64,000 nt of DNA, taken from positions 62,001 to 126,000 of the forward strand of contig CANKHA010000004.1 of assembly GCA_947481685.1 (NCBI GenBank), written 5' to 3'. The number at the start of each line of letters is the position of its first letter. Position 1 is the first letter of the stretch. A program made the position numbers and the translations under genes. Below the pieces are notes generated by a model. It ran no database searches. It had not been told where the DNA came from and saw only the letters and a list, made by a program, of their open reading frames with translations. Shown piece after piece: positions 10,020 to 18,828 of the stretch. This stretch comes from Bradyrhizobiaceae bacterium. Lineage in GTDB: Bacteria; Pseudomonadota; Alphaproteobacteria; Rhizobiales; Xanthobacteraceae.

Positions 10020-10772
10020 TCAGCCTCCTTTTCCGGAGACGTCACCGGCACGACCGGCAGCTAATGGGCTGCCCATCGGCATCGGATCGTCAGCGCTCGC
10101 GGGCATGCCCCAAGCCAGCAGGCGGTTGATGTAGTAGATGCCGACCGTGAAGACGATGCCATAGACGATGACGAACAGCGCGAGCGAAAATGCGATGCTT
10201 GAGCCGGGCACCGGCGATATCGCATCGGCGGTGCGCAGGATGCCTTGAATGAGCCAGGGCTGGCGTCCGCTCTCGGTGACGACCCATCCTGCGATCACGG
10301 CGACGAATCCGACCCACCAGCTCTGCGCGACGATGCGCAGGAACCAGCGCGTGTCGAATAGTTTTCCGCGCCACATCAACAAAGCGCCGAACAGAGCGGC
10401 TGCGATCATGAAAAAGCCGACTGCCAGCATGATGCGGAATCCGAAGAACACATTCAGCAGCGGTGGGCGATCCTGTGGCGCAACATCCTTCAGCCCGGGG
10501 AATAGCCCGTTCGGATCGTGGGTGAGGATCAGCGAGGAGCCGCGCGGAATCGAAATTTCAAAATGGTTGGTTTCGCCTTTCGCATCCGGCCACGCGAAGA
10601 TATGAAAATCGCCCGGTTTCGATCCATCCCAATGCGCTTCCATCGCAGCCACTTTCGTCGGCTGGTATTTCAGTGTGTTCAGGCCGTGCTGGTCGCCGAT
10701 GATCAATTGCAGCGGCGCATTTGCGCTCTTTTGAATGCCGAAACAAGCGGCCATCAGGCCGCACGCATGCAA
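10020..10772 (-). pseudogene. cydA: cydA fragment: C-terminal half of bd oxidase subunit I
   Basis: The 250-residue reading frame matches only the second half of subunit I. It starts in the Q-loop region (LIIGDQHGLNTL; KVAAMEAHW), then has FFGFRIMLAVGF, carrying the Met expected as a haem b558 ligand, and the GRQPW block near the last helices. Full subunit I is about 460-520 residues. The first roughly 220, with both haem-ligand histidines and five helices, are absent. The frame begins 2 bases from the end of the uracil-DNA glycosylase gene, so the missing part cannot lie upstream. A short-loop (CIO-type) Q-loop is visible. Deletion or an assembly join are both possible. Confidence 0.85.
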
Positions 10773-10774
10773 CT

Positions 10775-11602
10775 TCAGTTTCCCTGCAGTATCTTCTTTA
10801 TTGCTAAAAAGTCACGCCATGCGAGACGCTTCTGTAACGGACTGCGCAACAGAAATTCCGGATGGAAAGTCGCCATCGCGCGGATTTCGCGCTTGCCGGT
10901 GTTGTAGGTGAGCCAGCGTCCGCGCGCCTTGGTGATGCCGTCGCGGATGCCGAGTAGCGTCTGCGCCGATGGCCCGCCAAGGCAGACAAGAATATCGGGA
11001 TCGACAAGTTCTATCTGCCTTTGGATGAAGGGTAGGCAGATTTGCGATTCCTGTGGCGTAGGCGTGCGGTTTCCCGGCGGACGCCATGGGATGATGTTGG
11101 CGATATAGACGCCGCTGCGGTCGAGGCCGATCGCAGCCAGCATTCGGTCCAGCAATTTTCCCGAACGTCCGACAAACGGAAGCCCCTCGATGTCTTCATC
11201 CCGGCCGGGGGCTTCGCCCACGATCATGAGCTTTGCCTGCGGATTGCCGTCGGCGAACACGAGCTGCGTCGCTGTGCCTTTCAAGGCGCAGCCGTCAAAC
11301 GCATCGAGCGCGGCGCGCAGGTCTTCCAGCGTGGCGATGCCTTTCACCGCCTCGCGTGCGGTCATGGTGGCGGCGTCAGGTGAGGGCGGTGCGTTTATCG
11401 GAAGCGGCGGCGCGCTGGCTCGCAGCTTCTCGGCAGGGCCGCTGCTGGCGGGTTGCGGCGCGCGCGCCGGTTCAACGCTCGGCTTCGCGACCAGGTCATC
11501 GGCAAAGCGGTCCACCGGTTCTTCGCCCACAGCCGCATCGGCGCCCGCCTCGATATAGAAGGCAAGCAGCTCGCGTGCGGCTTTGTCGGTGTCAGGTGTC
11601 AT
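10775..11602 (-). CDS. Family 4-like uracil-DNA glycosylase
   Basis: Removes uracil from DNA. The 275-residue protein has a proline/alanine-rich N-terminal extension of about 75 residues, then the glycosylase fold: VFADGNPQAKLMIVGEAPGR, LPFVGRSGKLLDRML, YIANIIPWRPPGNRTP and, near the end, TFHPEFLLR with the catalytic-site His. Canonical family 4 enzymes carry four iron-sulfur cysteines; here the first pair is reduced to GCALKG and the usual cysteine before RPP is a Trp, so a cluster may be absent. The ATG at 11602 overlaps the stop of the upstream gene as ATGA, arguing for coupling. A TTG at 11617 is a weaker alternative start. Confidence 0.88.
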   Translation of the reverse strand: MTPDTDKAARELLAFYIEAGADAAVGEEPVDRFADDLVAKPSVEPARAPQPASSGPAEKLRASAPPLPINAPPSPDAATMTAREAVKGIATLEDLRAALDAFDGCALKGTATQLVFADGNPQAKLMIVGEAPGRDEDIEGLPFVGRSGKLLDRMLAAIGLDRSGVYIANIIPWRPPGNRTPTPQESQICLPFIQRQIELVDPDILVCLGGPSAQTLLGIRDGITKARGRWLTYNTGKREIRAMATFHPEFLLRSPLQKRLAWRDFLAIKKILQGN

Positions 11603-11913
11603 TGTGTCGGTGAGCAAGGGACTTCATCATAGTTCTTGTTACGATAGGCTTCGAATGTCGCGGAGCCAATCCGCCCACGATCGCAGACATGGGTAATAAT
11701 CCCGCTGCCGTCCGGTTTGCGCATTGAGATCTTGTCCCGGAAGAGGCGCGTCTCCTGCATCTCGTAACCCTCCGCCAGAAGCGAGGCTAGTGTCCTGGTT
11801 TCGGGCGCATTGCCGGCTTGCGCCATGGCGGTGTCCGGGATTGCAATCAGGCCAAAAGCGAGCGTAGCTGCGGAAAAAACGAGGATGGCTGAACTGGTTT
11901 TCATGGTTTGCAT
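11599..11913 (-). CDS. Small secreted protein, unknown function
   Basis: 104 residues with a clear signal peptide (hydrophobic core about residues 8-25, cleavage likely after TAMAQA) and a mature part of about 75 residues. The mature part contains two cysteines (THVCDRG and VPCSP) that could pair, and the stretch LLAEGYEMQETRLFRDK. I recognise the general type as a conserved small exported protein of Hyphomicrobiales but no function. Translation may start at codon 1 or 4. Its stop overlaps the glycosylase ATG, so the two form an operon, an odd pairing of an exported protein and a repair enzyme. Confidence 0.75.
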   Translation of the reverse strand: MQTMKTSSAILVFSAATLAFGLIAIPDTAMAQAGNAPETRTLASLLAEGYEMQETRLFRDKISMRKPDGSGIITHVCDRGRIGSATFEAYRNKNYDEVPCSPTQ

Positions 11914-11979
11914 TGTAGCAGCCTACCCCCACTGCCCGCCACTTGTGGCAAACTGACACAACAGAATCAGAGCCTTTCG

Positions 11980-13662
11980 ATGGACGCACTCTCACCTGAC
12001 GCAGAAGCCATGCCCGCCGAATTGCCGGTGCGCGAAGCGATGGAATTCGACGCCGTGATTGTCGGCGCCGGTCCTGCGGGGCTGGCCGCCGCCATTCGGC
12101 TGAAGCAGATCAGGCCGGAGATTTCCGTCGTCGTGGTGGAGAAGGGCTCGGAAGTCGGCGCGCATATCCTGTCGGGCGCCGTGATGGATCCCATCGGGCT
12201 TGATCGCCTGCTGCCGGGCTGGCGCGATGAAGACAGTCCGATCAAGACACAGGTCAAGGACGACCGTTTCTATTGGTTATCGTCATCGGGCGGGATGCGG
12301 TTGCCGAATGTCATGATGCCGCCGCTGATGAGCAATCACGGCAACTACATCGCCTCGCTTGGGGAGGTCTGCCGCTGGCTGGCGGCGAAGGCGGAAGCTT
12401 TGGGCGTCGAGATCTATCCGGGTTTCGCCGCCGCCGAACTTCTGTACGACGGCAAAGGTGCGGTAGCTGGCATCGTCACCGGCGACATGGGCATCGGCAA
12501 GGATGGAAAACCGACGGCGAGTTTCACCCGCGGCATGGAACTGCGCGCGAAATACACGCTATTCGCGGAAGGCGCGCGCGGCAATCTCACCAAGCTGCTG
12601 CTGGATCGCTATGCGCTTGGTGCCGAGCGCGAGCCGCAGAAATTCGGCATCGGCCTGAAAGAGCTGTGGCAGGTTGCGCCGGAGAAGCACCATCCCGGCC
12701 TGGTGCAGCATTCATTCGGCTGGCCGCTCGACGGGCATACCGGCGGCGGCTCTTTTCTTTATCACTATGGCGACAATCTGGTGTCGGTCGGCTTTGTCGT
12801 TCATCTCAACTACCAGAATCCCTATCTCTCGCCGTTCGAGGAATTCCAGCGTTTCAAAACGCATCCGCTCATTCGCGACATCTTCGCCGGCGGCAAGCGG
12901 GTGTCCTATGGCGCGCGTGCGCTCACCGAGGGCGGTTATCAGTCGGTGCCGAAGCTGAGTTTTCCGGGAGGCGCGCTTGTCGGTTGCGCCGCAGGCTTCA
13001 TGAATCTGCCGCGCATTAAGGGCAGCCACAACGCCATGTTGTCGGGGATACTGGCTGCGGAACATGTCGCCGCCGCGCTGGCGGCGGGCCGCAGCAATGA
13101 CGAACTCGCGGATTACGAACAGGCGTGGCGATCGTCCGATATCGGCCGCGATCTCTGGAAGGTGCGCAACGCCAAGCCGCTGTGGTCGAAGTTCGGCACC
13201 CTTATCGGCATTACGCTCGGCGGCCTCGACATGTGGACCAACACGCTCGGCTTCTCGCTGTTCGGCACACTCAGCCATGGAAAGCCCGATTATGCGTCGC
13301 TGAAACCGGCCGCAGAATCGCAACCGATCGCTTATCCGAAGCCGGACGGCACATTAACCTTCGACCGGCTGTCGTCGGTTTTCATCTCCAATACCAACCA
13401 CGAGGAAGGCCAGCCGGCGCATCTCATCGTGCATGACATGGCGCTGCAGAAGTCATCCGAGCATGACATTTATGACGGACCATCGACCCGCTATTGCCCC
13501 GCGGGGGTTTATGAATGGGTGGAAGAGGGCGGCGTGCCGCGCTTCGTCATCAACGCGCAGAACTGCGTCCATTGTAAAACTTGCGACATCAAGGACCCGA
13601 ATCGAAACATAACTTGGGTTCCGCCGGAGGGCGGTGGGGGCCCCAACTACCCCAATATGTGA
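11980..13662 (+). CDS. Electron transfer flavoprotein-ubiquinone oxidoreductase
   Basis: Passes electrons from electron transfer flavoprotein (fed by acyl-CoA and amino-acid dehydrogenases) to ubiquinone at the inner membrane. The 560-residue protein has an N-terminal FAD-binding motif VIVGAGPAGLAAAIRL, the ubiquinone/membrane region with GGSFLYHYGDNLVSVGF, and a C-terminal 4Fe-4S ferredoxin domain with cysteines in YCPAGVYEW and NCVHCKTCDIKDP, ending GGGGPNYPNM as is standard. The ATG at 11980 is used; another in frame at 12010 also precedes the conserved start. It is divergent from the small secreted-protein gene; no etfAB is nearby. Confidence 0.95.
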   Translation: MDALSPDAEAMPAELPVREAMEFDAVIVGAGPAGLAAAIRLKQIRPEISVVVVEKGSEVGAHILSGAVMDPIGLDRLLPGWRDEDSPIKTQVKDDRFYWLSSSGGMRLPNVMMPPLMSNHGNYIASLGEVCRWLAAKAEALGVEIYPGFAAAELLYDGKGAVAGIVTGDMGIGKDGKPTASFTRGMELRAKYTLFAEGARGNLTKLLLDRYALGAEREPQKFGIGLKELWQVAPEKHHPGLVQHSFGWPLDGHTGGGSFLYHYGDNLVSVGFVVHLNYQNPYLSPFEEFQRFKTHPLIRDIFAGGKRVSYGARALTEGGYQSVPKLSFPGGALVGCAAGFMNLPRIKGSHNAMLSGILAAEHVAAALAAGRSNDELADYEQAWRSSDIGRDLWKVRNAKPLWSKFGTLIGITLGGLDMWTNTLGFSLFGTLSHGKPDYASLKPAAESQPIAYPKPDGTLTFDRLSSVFISNTNHEEGQPAHLIVHDMALQKSSEHDIYDGPSTRYCPAGVYEWVEEGGVPRFVINAQNCVHCKTCDIKDPNRNITWVPPEGGGGPNYPNM

Positions 13663-13838
13663 GATAATTGTCCTTCTGGCCACGATGCTGCCATACCGAC
13701 GCTTTCAAGCTGCCGGATGGTCAAAAGCGCGCCGTCTTCTTGCGGCGCACATCTAAAAGCGCCATTCTCGGCATTCGGCCGCCGGGGCCACCGTCATCTC
13801 GCCTTTTCGTCAGATTGTTCGATGGAGACCATTGCTCC

Positions 13839-15584
13839 GTGACTGCCTCCCTGTTCCGACATATCGCTTTCGCGTTCATCGCCCTTGGCTTGTTGCTGCC
13901 GCACCCGGCCTCTGCGCAGGTTCCCACGCAGCAGGAGCTGTCGCGTCTCGCGCCGCTCGGGGCTTACCTCGCCGGCCGCCAGGCGCTTATCGGCCGGGAT
14001 TTCACCGCCGCCGCGGCCTACTACCGTGCGGCACTGCGGGCGGATCCGAATAACAAGGAATTGCTCGAAAGCACCCTGGTCGCTCTGCTGGTTGGCGGCG
14101 ATGTCGAGGAAGCGGCGAAACTCGCCGAAAAGGCCGTCCAGTCAGACAAGAGTCACCGGCTTGCGCGTTTGACCCTTGGCGTTCGCGCGCTGAAGCAAAA
14201 GCAATATCAAACCGCGCGCCAGCATTTTTCGTTGACGGGCCAGCGCGTCGATTTCGATCTCATCGCGGGCTTGCTGTCCGGCTGGGCTGCGTATGGCGCC
14301 GGCGACACGCGCGCCGCCATCGACACCATCGATAAGCTGTCCGGACCGGAACAATTGTTTCCGCTGTTCAAGAATCTGCACGCCGGCCTGATCCTCGAGC
14401 TCGCCGGCAGCAAGAAGGAAGCCGGCAAGCGTTTCGAGAAGGCCTACAGTCTTGATCCGAACGATATGCGCGTGGTGGAGGGCTATGCCGGATGGGCCGT
14501 GCGCAATGGCTCGAAAGACGATGCGCTGAAGGTGGTCGATGCGTTTCGCAAGGCCGCGCCCCGCAATCCCTTTATCAATGCATTGAGCGACACCATCAAG
14601 CGCGGCGACAAGCCGGCGATGTTGTTCGCGTCGCCGCAAGAGGGCGCGGCGGAAGTTCTCTTCGGGGTCAGCAGCTGGCTTAGCCGCAAGGGCCAGGATG
14701 ACCTGGGTCCTATCAGTCTGCAACTCGCGCTCTATCTTCAACCGTCGCACCCACTCGCGCTGCTGGCGCTTGCGGACCTTTATACGGCGGTGAAGAAGCC
14801 GGAGCTGGCGATCAAATTGTACGAGCGTATTCCAGCGACGTCGCCGATGCGGCGCAGCGCCAGTATCCAGATGGCCGTCGATCTCGACGGGCTGGAGCGT
14901 CCCGACGAAGCGCGCAAGATCCTGGACAAGCTGATTGCCGAACAGCCCAAGGACGTCGACGCCTATTACGCGCTCGCAGCTCTTCTGCGCAGCCGGAAGA
15001 AATATGAGGAATGCACCGACGTCTATAACAAGATCGTGCCGACGATCGAGAACCCGCAGAAGTCGGACTGGGTAGTGTTTTATTATCGTGGCATCTGCCA
15101 GGAGCGTTCACGCCAATGGGACAAGGCGGAGGCCGATCTGAAGAAGGCGCTCGACCTGTTTCCCGAGCAGCCGCAAGTGCTGAACTATCTCGGATATTCG
15201 TGGGTCGATCAGGGCGTGAACCTGGACGAAGGCATGAAGATGATCCGTCGTGCCGTCGAACAGCGCCCGGAAGACGGCTACATCATCGACTCGCTCGGCT
15301 GGGCCTACTACCGGCTTGGCCAATACGATGAGGCGGTCAAACATCTCGAGGAAGCCGTTTCGCGCAAGCCCGAAGATCCGACGATCAATGACCACCTTGG
15401 GGATGCCTATTGGAAAGTCGGCCGGGAGCCGGAAGCCCGGTTCCAGTGGTCTCATGCCAAGGACCTGAAGCCCGAGCCGGAAGATCTTCCGAAAATCGAG
15501 GAGAAGCTCAAGTCAGGCTTGTCGGACACGCCGTCCCCGGCGGCGGAAGCTGAACGCATCAAAAAGTCCGGCAGCGGCGGCTAG
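13839..15584 (+). CDS. Exported tetratricopeptide-repeat protein
   Basis: A 581-residue exported protein. The GTG at 13839 is chosen because it opens a good signal peptide (core about residues 8-24, cleavage after ASA) and lies after a GGAG site; the open frame extends further upstream but that part is not protein-like. The mature protein is a chain of tetratricopeptide repeats, clearest at about residues 40-130, 350-430 and 470-545, the last with YIIDSLGWAYYRLGQYDEAV. Such proteins are scaffolds in the periplasm or outer membrane; the partner is unknown. It precedes ispE by 8 bases, so the two are probably co-transcribed. Confidence 0.85.
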   Translation: MTASLFRHIAFAFIALGLLLPHPASAQVPTQQELSRLAPLGAYLAGRQALIGRDFTAAAAYYRAALRADPNNKELLESTLVALLVGGDVEEAAKLAEKAVQSDKSHRLARLTLGVRALKQKQYQTARQHFSLTGQRVDFDLIAGLLSGWAAYGAGDTRAAIDTIDKLSGPEQLFPLFKNLHAGLILELAGSKKEAGKRFEKAYSLDPNDMRVVEGYAGWAVRNGSKDDALKVVDAFRKAAPRNPFINALSDTIKRGDKPAMLFASPQEGAAEVLFGVSSWLSRKGQDDLGPISLQLALYLQPSHPLALLALADLYTAVKKPELAIKLYERIPATSPMRRSASIQMAVDLDGLERPDEARKILDKLIAEQPKDVDAYYALAALLRSRKKYEECTDVYNKIVPTIENPQKSDWVVFYYRGICQERSRQWDKAEADLKKALDLFPEQPQVLNYLGYSWVDQGVNLDEGMKMIRRAVEQRPEDGYIIDSLGWAYYRLGQYDEAVKHLEEAVSRKPEDPTINDHLGDAYWKVGREPEARFQWSHAKDLKPEPEDLPKIEEKLKSGLSDTPSPAAEAERIKKSGSGG

Positions 15585-15592
15585 TCTGCTGC

Positions 15593-16462
15593 ATGGCCCC
15601 CCTCGTTGCCCGCGCACCCGCCAAGGTCAATCTGACGCTTCGCGTGGCGGGGCGCCGCGGGGATGGCCTGCATGAGCTCGACAGTCTCGTCGTCTTCTCC
15701 AACATCACCGATGAACTGAGCCTCGATTCGTTGCGGCCGCGCGGATTGGAGCTGCATGGTCCGCGCCGGGCCGACTGCGGGCCAGCCTCCGATAATCTGG
15801 TGCTGAAAGCGGCGGGCGCATTGGCGGCGCGCGTGTTCGATCTGACGATCGGCCATTTCACCTTGATCAAGCGCATCCCGGTTGCGGCCGGTCTGGGCGG
15901 TGGCTCAGCCGATGCCGCCGCTGCATTGCGCCTGCTGGCAGAAGCCAATGGCATTTCGCTGGAAGACCCTCGCGTACAGGATGCGGCGCGCACCACCGGC
16001 GCCGATGTGCCGGTCTGTCTTGACCCAAAGCCCCGCATCATGCGCGGGGCGGGCGAGACGTTGTCAGATCCGCTGAAATTGCCGCCGCTGGCGGCTGTGC
16101 TGGTCAACCCCGGCGTGGCGCTGCCGACCGGGGATGTCTTTGCTGCTTACGCCGCATCGGGCGTGGCGCAGCCTCCTGCGGCCGGGCCGCTATTATTCAA
16201 CACACGCGACGAGCTTCTGGCATGTCTGCGCACGCAGCCGAACGACCTTGAGACCCCTGCGATTTCGCTGCGGCCCGCGATCGGCGACGTACTGTCCACA
16301 TTGGGCAATCTGGATAGCTGCCGCCTCGCCCGCATGTCGGGCTCGGGGGCAACGTGCTTTGGCCTGTTCGATGACGACGAAGCGGCATCGGCTGCCGCGC
16401 AACGGTTGCGAATCTCTCATCCGGATTGGTGGATCGAAGAGACTGTTCTTGGCGCTGGTTAG
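15593..16462 (+). CDS. ispE: 4-diphosphocytidyl-2-C-methyl-D-erythritol kinase
   Basis: GHMP-family kinase that phosphorylates CDP-methylerythritol in the non-mevalonate isoprenoid pathway. In 289 residues it has the N-terminal PAKVNLTLRV motif with the catalytic Lys, the ATP-binding glycine loop PVAAGLGGGSADAAAAL, and the C-terminal MSGSGATCFGLF motif. Length is typical. It follows the TPR gene by 8 bases and converges on the polyprenyl diphosphate synthase gene 8 bases away, placing two steps of isoprenoid metabolism side by side on opposite strands. Confidence 0.95.
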   Translation: MAPLVARAPAKVNLTLRVAGRRGDGLHELDSLVVFSNITDELSLDSLRPRGLELHGPRRADCGPASDNLVLKAAGALAARVFDLTIGHFTLIKRIPVAAGLGGGSADAAAALRLLAEANGISLEDPRVQDAARTTGADVPVCLDPKPRIMRGAGETLSDPLKLPPLAAVLVNPGVALPTGDVFAAYAASGVAQPPAAGPLLFNTRDELLACLRTQPNDLETPAISLRPAIGDVLSTLGNLDSCRLARMSGSGATCFGLFDDDEAASAAAQRLRISHPDWWIEETVLGAG

Positions 16463-16470
16463 CGGAAGGA

Positions 16471-17481
16471 TTAGTGCGCCCGCGCGATGCAGAATTCCAC
16501 CGCCTCTTCCAGCGCGCGTTTCATTTCCGACGCCGGGAACAACGCCAGCGCATCCTTTGCCATGGCGCCGTAATGATGCGCGCGCTTGATGGTGTCTTCC
16601 AGCGCCCGATGCTTGGTCATCAGGCCGATGGCGTGATCGAGATCGGCATCGCTGGATTCATTGTCTTCCAGTGTCCGTTTCCAGAATGCCCGTTCCTCGT
16701 CATTGCCGCGGCGGAATGACAGCACCACCGGCAAAGTGATCTTTCCCTCACGGAAATCATCGCCGACGTTCTTCCCGAGCTTCGCTGCCTTGCCGCCGTA
16801 GTCGAGGGCATCGTCCACAAGCTGGAACGCTATCCCGAGATTCATGCCGAAGGAACGGCAGGCGGCCTGTTCGTCCTTGGGCCGCTGGGCGATCGCAGGT
16901 CCAACCTCGCAGGCCGCGGCAAACAACTCCGCGGTTTTGGCGCGGATCACCGAGAGATATTCATCCTCGGTTGTGGCGGTATTCTTCGCCACAGCGAGCT
17001 GCATCACTTCGCCTTCGGCAATGACGGCGGCGGCGCCGGCGAGAATTTCCAGCGCGCGCAAAGAGCCCACTTCCACCATCATCTTGAAAGCCTGGCCTAG
17101 CAGGAAATCGCCGACCAGCACGCTCGCCTCATTGCCCCAGAGCATCCGGGCGGCGGCCTTGCCGCGGCGCAGCTCGCTTTCATCGACGACATCATCGTGC
17201 AGCAGCGTGGCGGTGTGCATGAACTCGACCGAGGCGGCGAGCTTGATATGGCCGTTGCCGGAATAACCGGTGATGTCCGCCATCGCCAGCGTCAGCATGG
17301 GGCGCAGCCGCTTGCCGCCCGACGAGATCAGGTGGTTGGCGACCTCCGGGATCATCGTCACGTCCGAACCGGTGCGTGACAGGATGGTGGTATTCACCCG
17401 GTCCAGGTCCGCCGCCACCAGCTCGACCAGACGATCGACCGATGCGGACGGGTGGCTTTCGAAGGGGACGATGACAGCCAA
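16471..17481 (-). CDS. Polyprenyl (octa/decaprenyl) diphosphate synthase
   Basis: Trans-prenyltransferase making the long isoprenoid tail, most likely of ubiquinone. The 336-residue protein has the first Asp-rich motif in LLHDDVVDES and the second in LVDDALDYGG, plus GGKRLRPMLTL near the N-terminus. The frame is open well upstream, but the start is taken as TTG at 17481 (protein opens LAVIVPFES, read as Met), because a GGAG ribosome site lies just before it and relatives begin at this point. Chain length (C40 or C50) cannot be judged. It is divergent from the glycosyltransferase gene. Confidence 0.93.
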   Translation of the reverse strand: MAVIVPFESHPSASVDRLVELVAADLDRVNTTILSRTGSDVTMIPEVANHLISSGGKRLRPMLTLAMADITGYSGNGHIKLAASVEFMHTATLLHDDVVDESELRRGKAAARMLWGNEASVLVGDFLLGQAFKMMVEVGSLRALEILAGAAAVIAEGEVMQLAVAKNTATTEDEYLSVIRAKTAELFAAACEVGPAIAQRPKDEQAACRSFGMNLGIAFQLVDDALDYGGKAAKLGKNVGDDFREGKITLPVVLSFRRGNDEERAFWKRTLEDNESSDADLDHAIGLMTKHRALEDTIKRAHHYGAMAKDALALFPASEMKRALEEAVEFCIARAH

Positions 17482-17594
17482 GGAACTTCTCCAGTACGAG
17501 GACGGGGCAGCATAGAAACGGTATGCTGTGCGGGCAAGTGCGCCGTGAGTCTCAGACCTGCGGATCAATAGGGGCGATAGCGGCCGTGGAAGCG

Positions 17595-18580
17595 ATGCTA
17601 GGCGGAAAAGTCGAAGGCAACCTCCTGGAGCCCCCTCGCGTCGAGCCCCCCCGCGTCGCCATTCTTGTCCCCTGCTACAACGAAGAAACGTCCATTGCCA
17701 AAGTGATCGCGGATTTCCGCGCCGCTTTGCCGCATGCATCGATCTATGTCTATGACAACAACTCGACCGACCGGACGATCGAGGTTGCGACCCAGGCCGA
17801 GGCGGTGGTGCGTCGGGAATCGCACCAGGGCAAGGGCCACGTCGTACGCCGGATGTTCGCCGACGTGGAAGCCGACATTTACGTCCTGGTCGATGGCGAT
17901 GCGACCTACGATGCCCCAAGCGCGCGTGTGATGATCGGGCGCCTGCTTGAAGAAAGGCTCGATATGGTGGTGGCGGCGCGGGTCGATCAGGAGCAGGCCG
18001 CCTACCGCCGCGGCCATCGCGCCGGCAACTGGTTGCTGACGCGTTTCGTCGCGCTGGTATTCTGCCGCACCTTTTCCGACATCCTTTCGGGTTACCGGGT
18101 ATTTTCGCGGCGCTTTGTGAAATCCTTTCCGGTACTGGCGCGCGGTTTCGAGATCGAGACCGAACTCACCATCCACGCGCTGGCGCTTGAACTGCCAGTG
18201 GCCGAGATGGAGACGCCCTACTACGCCCGTTCCGGGGCTCCGCTTCCAAGCTTAATACCTGGGCGGACGGCTTCCGCATCCTGTGGACCATCATGCGGCT
18301 GTATCGTTCCGAGCGCCCATTCCCGTTTTTTTCCATTATCGCCGTCTGGCTCGCCGCTATCTCGATCCACATTATGATCCCTGTTATCGGCACTTTCATG
18401 CAGACAGGTCTCGTGCCGCGCTTTCCGACAGCCATTCTGGCGACCGGCCTCATGCTATCGGCAATCCTTTCATTCATGTCAGGGCTTATTCTTGATACCG
18501 TGACGCGTGGACGGCGCGAATTGAAGCTGCTGGCCTATCTGTCGCATCGCGCGCCCGGCGATGACCGACGCAAGAGCTAA
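17595..18580 (+). pseudogene. Family 2 glycosyltransferase, frameshifted
   Basis: A GT2 protein of about 328 residues resembling polyprenyl-phosphate sugar synthases, broken by one frameshift. The first frame (from ATG 17595) holds the catalytic domain: VAILVPCYNEET, YDNNSTDRT, LVDGDATYD and the FSDILSGYRVFSRR region. After YYAR at about 18230 the reading moves to the next frame and continues sensibly as SASKLNTWADGFRILWTI, two C-terminal membrane helices and a charged end at 18580. Adding one base to the GGGG run at 18234-18237 would restore the frame. A real mutation, slippage at the G run and a sequencing error cannot be separated here. Confidence 0.8.
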
Positions 18581-18591
18581 GCGAGGACACA

Positions 18592-18828
18592 TTGCGCGAA
18601 CTCGTTCGCACCAACGACATGGTTCTGGTTTCAGCCGTCGTCGCGCTGCTCGACGGCGCCGAGATCCAACACATGGTTCTGGATCAGAACATGAGCGTGC
18701 TGGACGGCTCGCTCGGAATCTTGCCATGGCGTATCGTTGTTCCCGAAGATCGCCTTTCCACGGCGCGGCGGTTGCTTGAGGATGCCGGCCTCGGCCATGA
18801 ATTGCGCCCCGATGCCGGAAAGGCTTAG
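18592..18828 (+). CDS. DUF2007 domain protein
   Basis: A 78-residue protein that is essentially one DUF2007 (putative signal-transducing) domain, a small ACT-like fold: MRELVRTNDMVLVSAVVALL, then PWRIVVPEDRLSTARRLLED. Start is TTG at 18592 with a GAGG site. It sits 11 bases after the glycosyltransferase and its end overlaps the methyltransferase start by 17 bases. The same DUF2007-methyltransferase pairing is one I recall from other Hyphomicrobiales. Role unknown. Confidence 0.82.
   Translation: MRELVRTNDMVLVSAVVALLDGAEIQHMVLDQNMSVLDGSLGILPWRIVVPEDRLSTARRLLEDAGLGHELRPDAGKA

Noticed and set aside
13729-13748. GC hairpin (GCGCCG/CGGCGC) after the ETF-ubiquinone oxidoreductase gene.
   Set aside because: It is only 6 bp and has no T run, so I do not call it a terminator.
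13668-13838. N-terminal extension of the TPR protein by 57 codons.
   Set aside because: The extension lacks signal-peptide features, while GTG 13839 begins a clean signal peptide with a cleavage site.
17482-17919. Extension of the polyprenyl synthase frame upstream for 146 codons.
   Set aside because: The residues are Arg- and Pro-rich and run through the promoter and into the glycosyltransferase gene; the TTG with a ribosome site at 17481 matches the family start.
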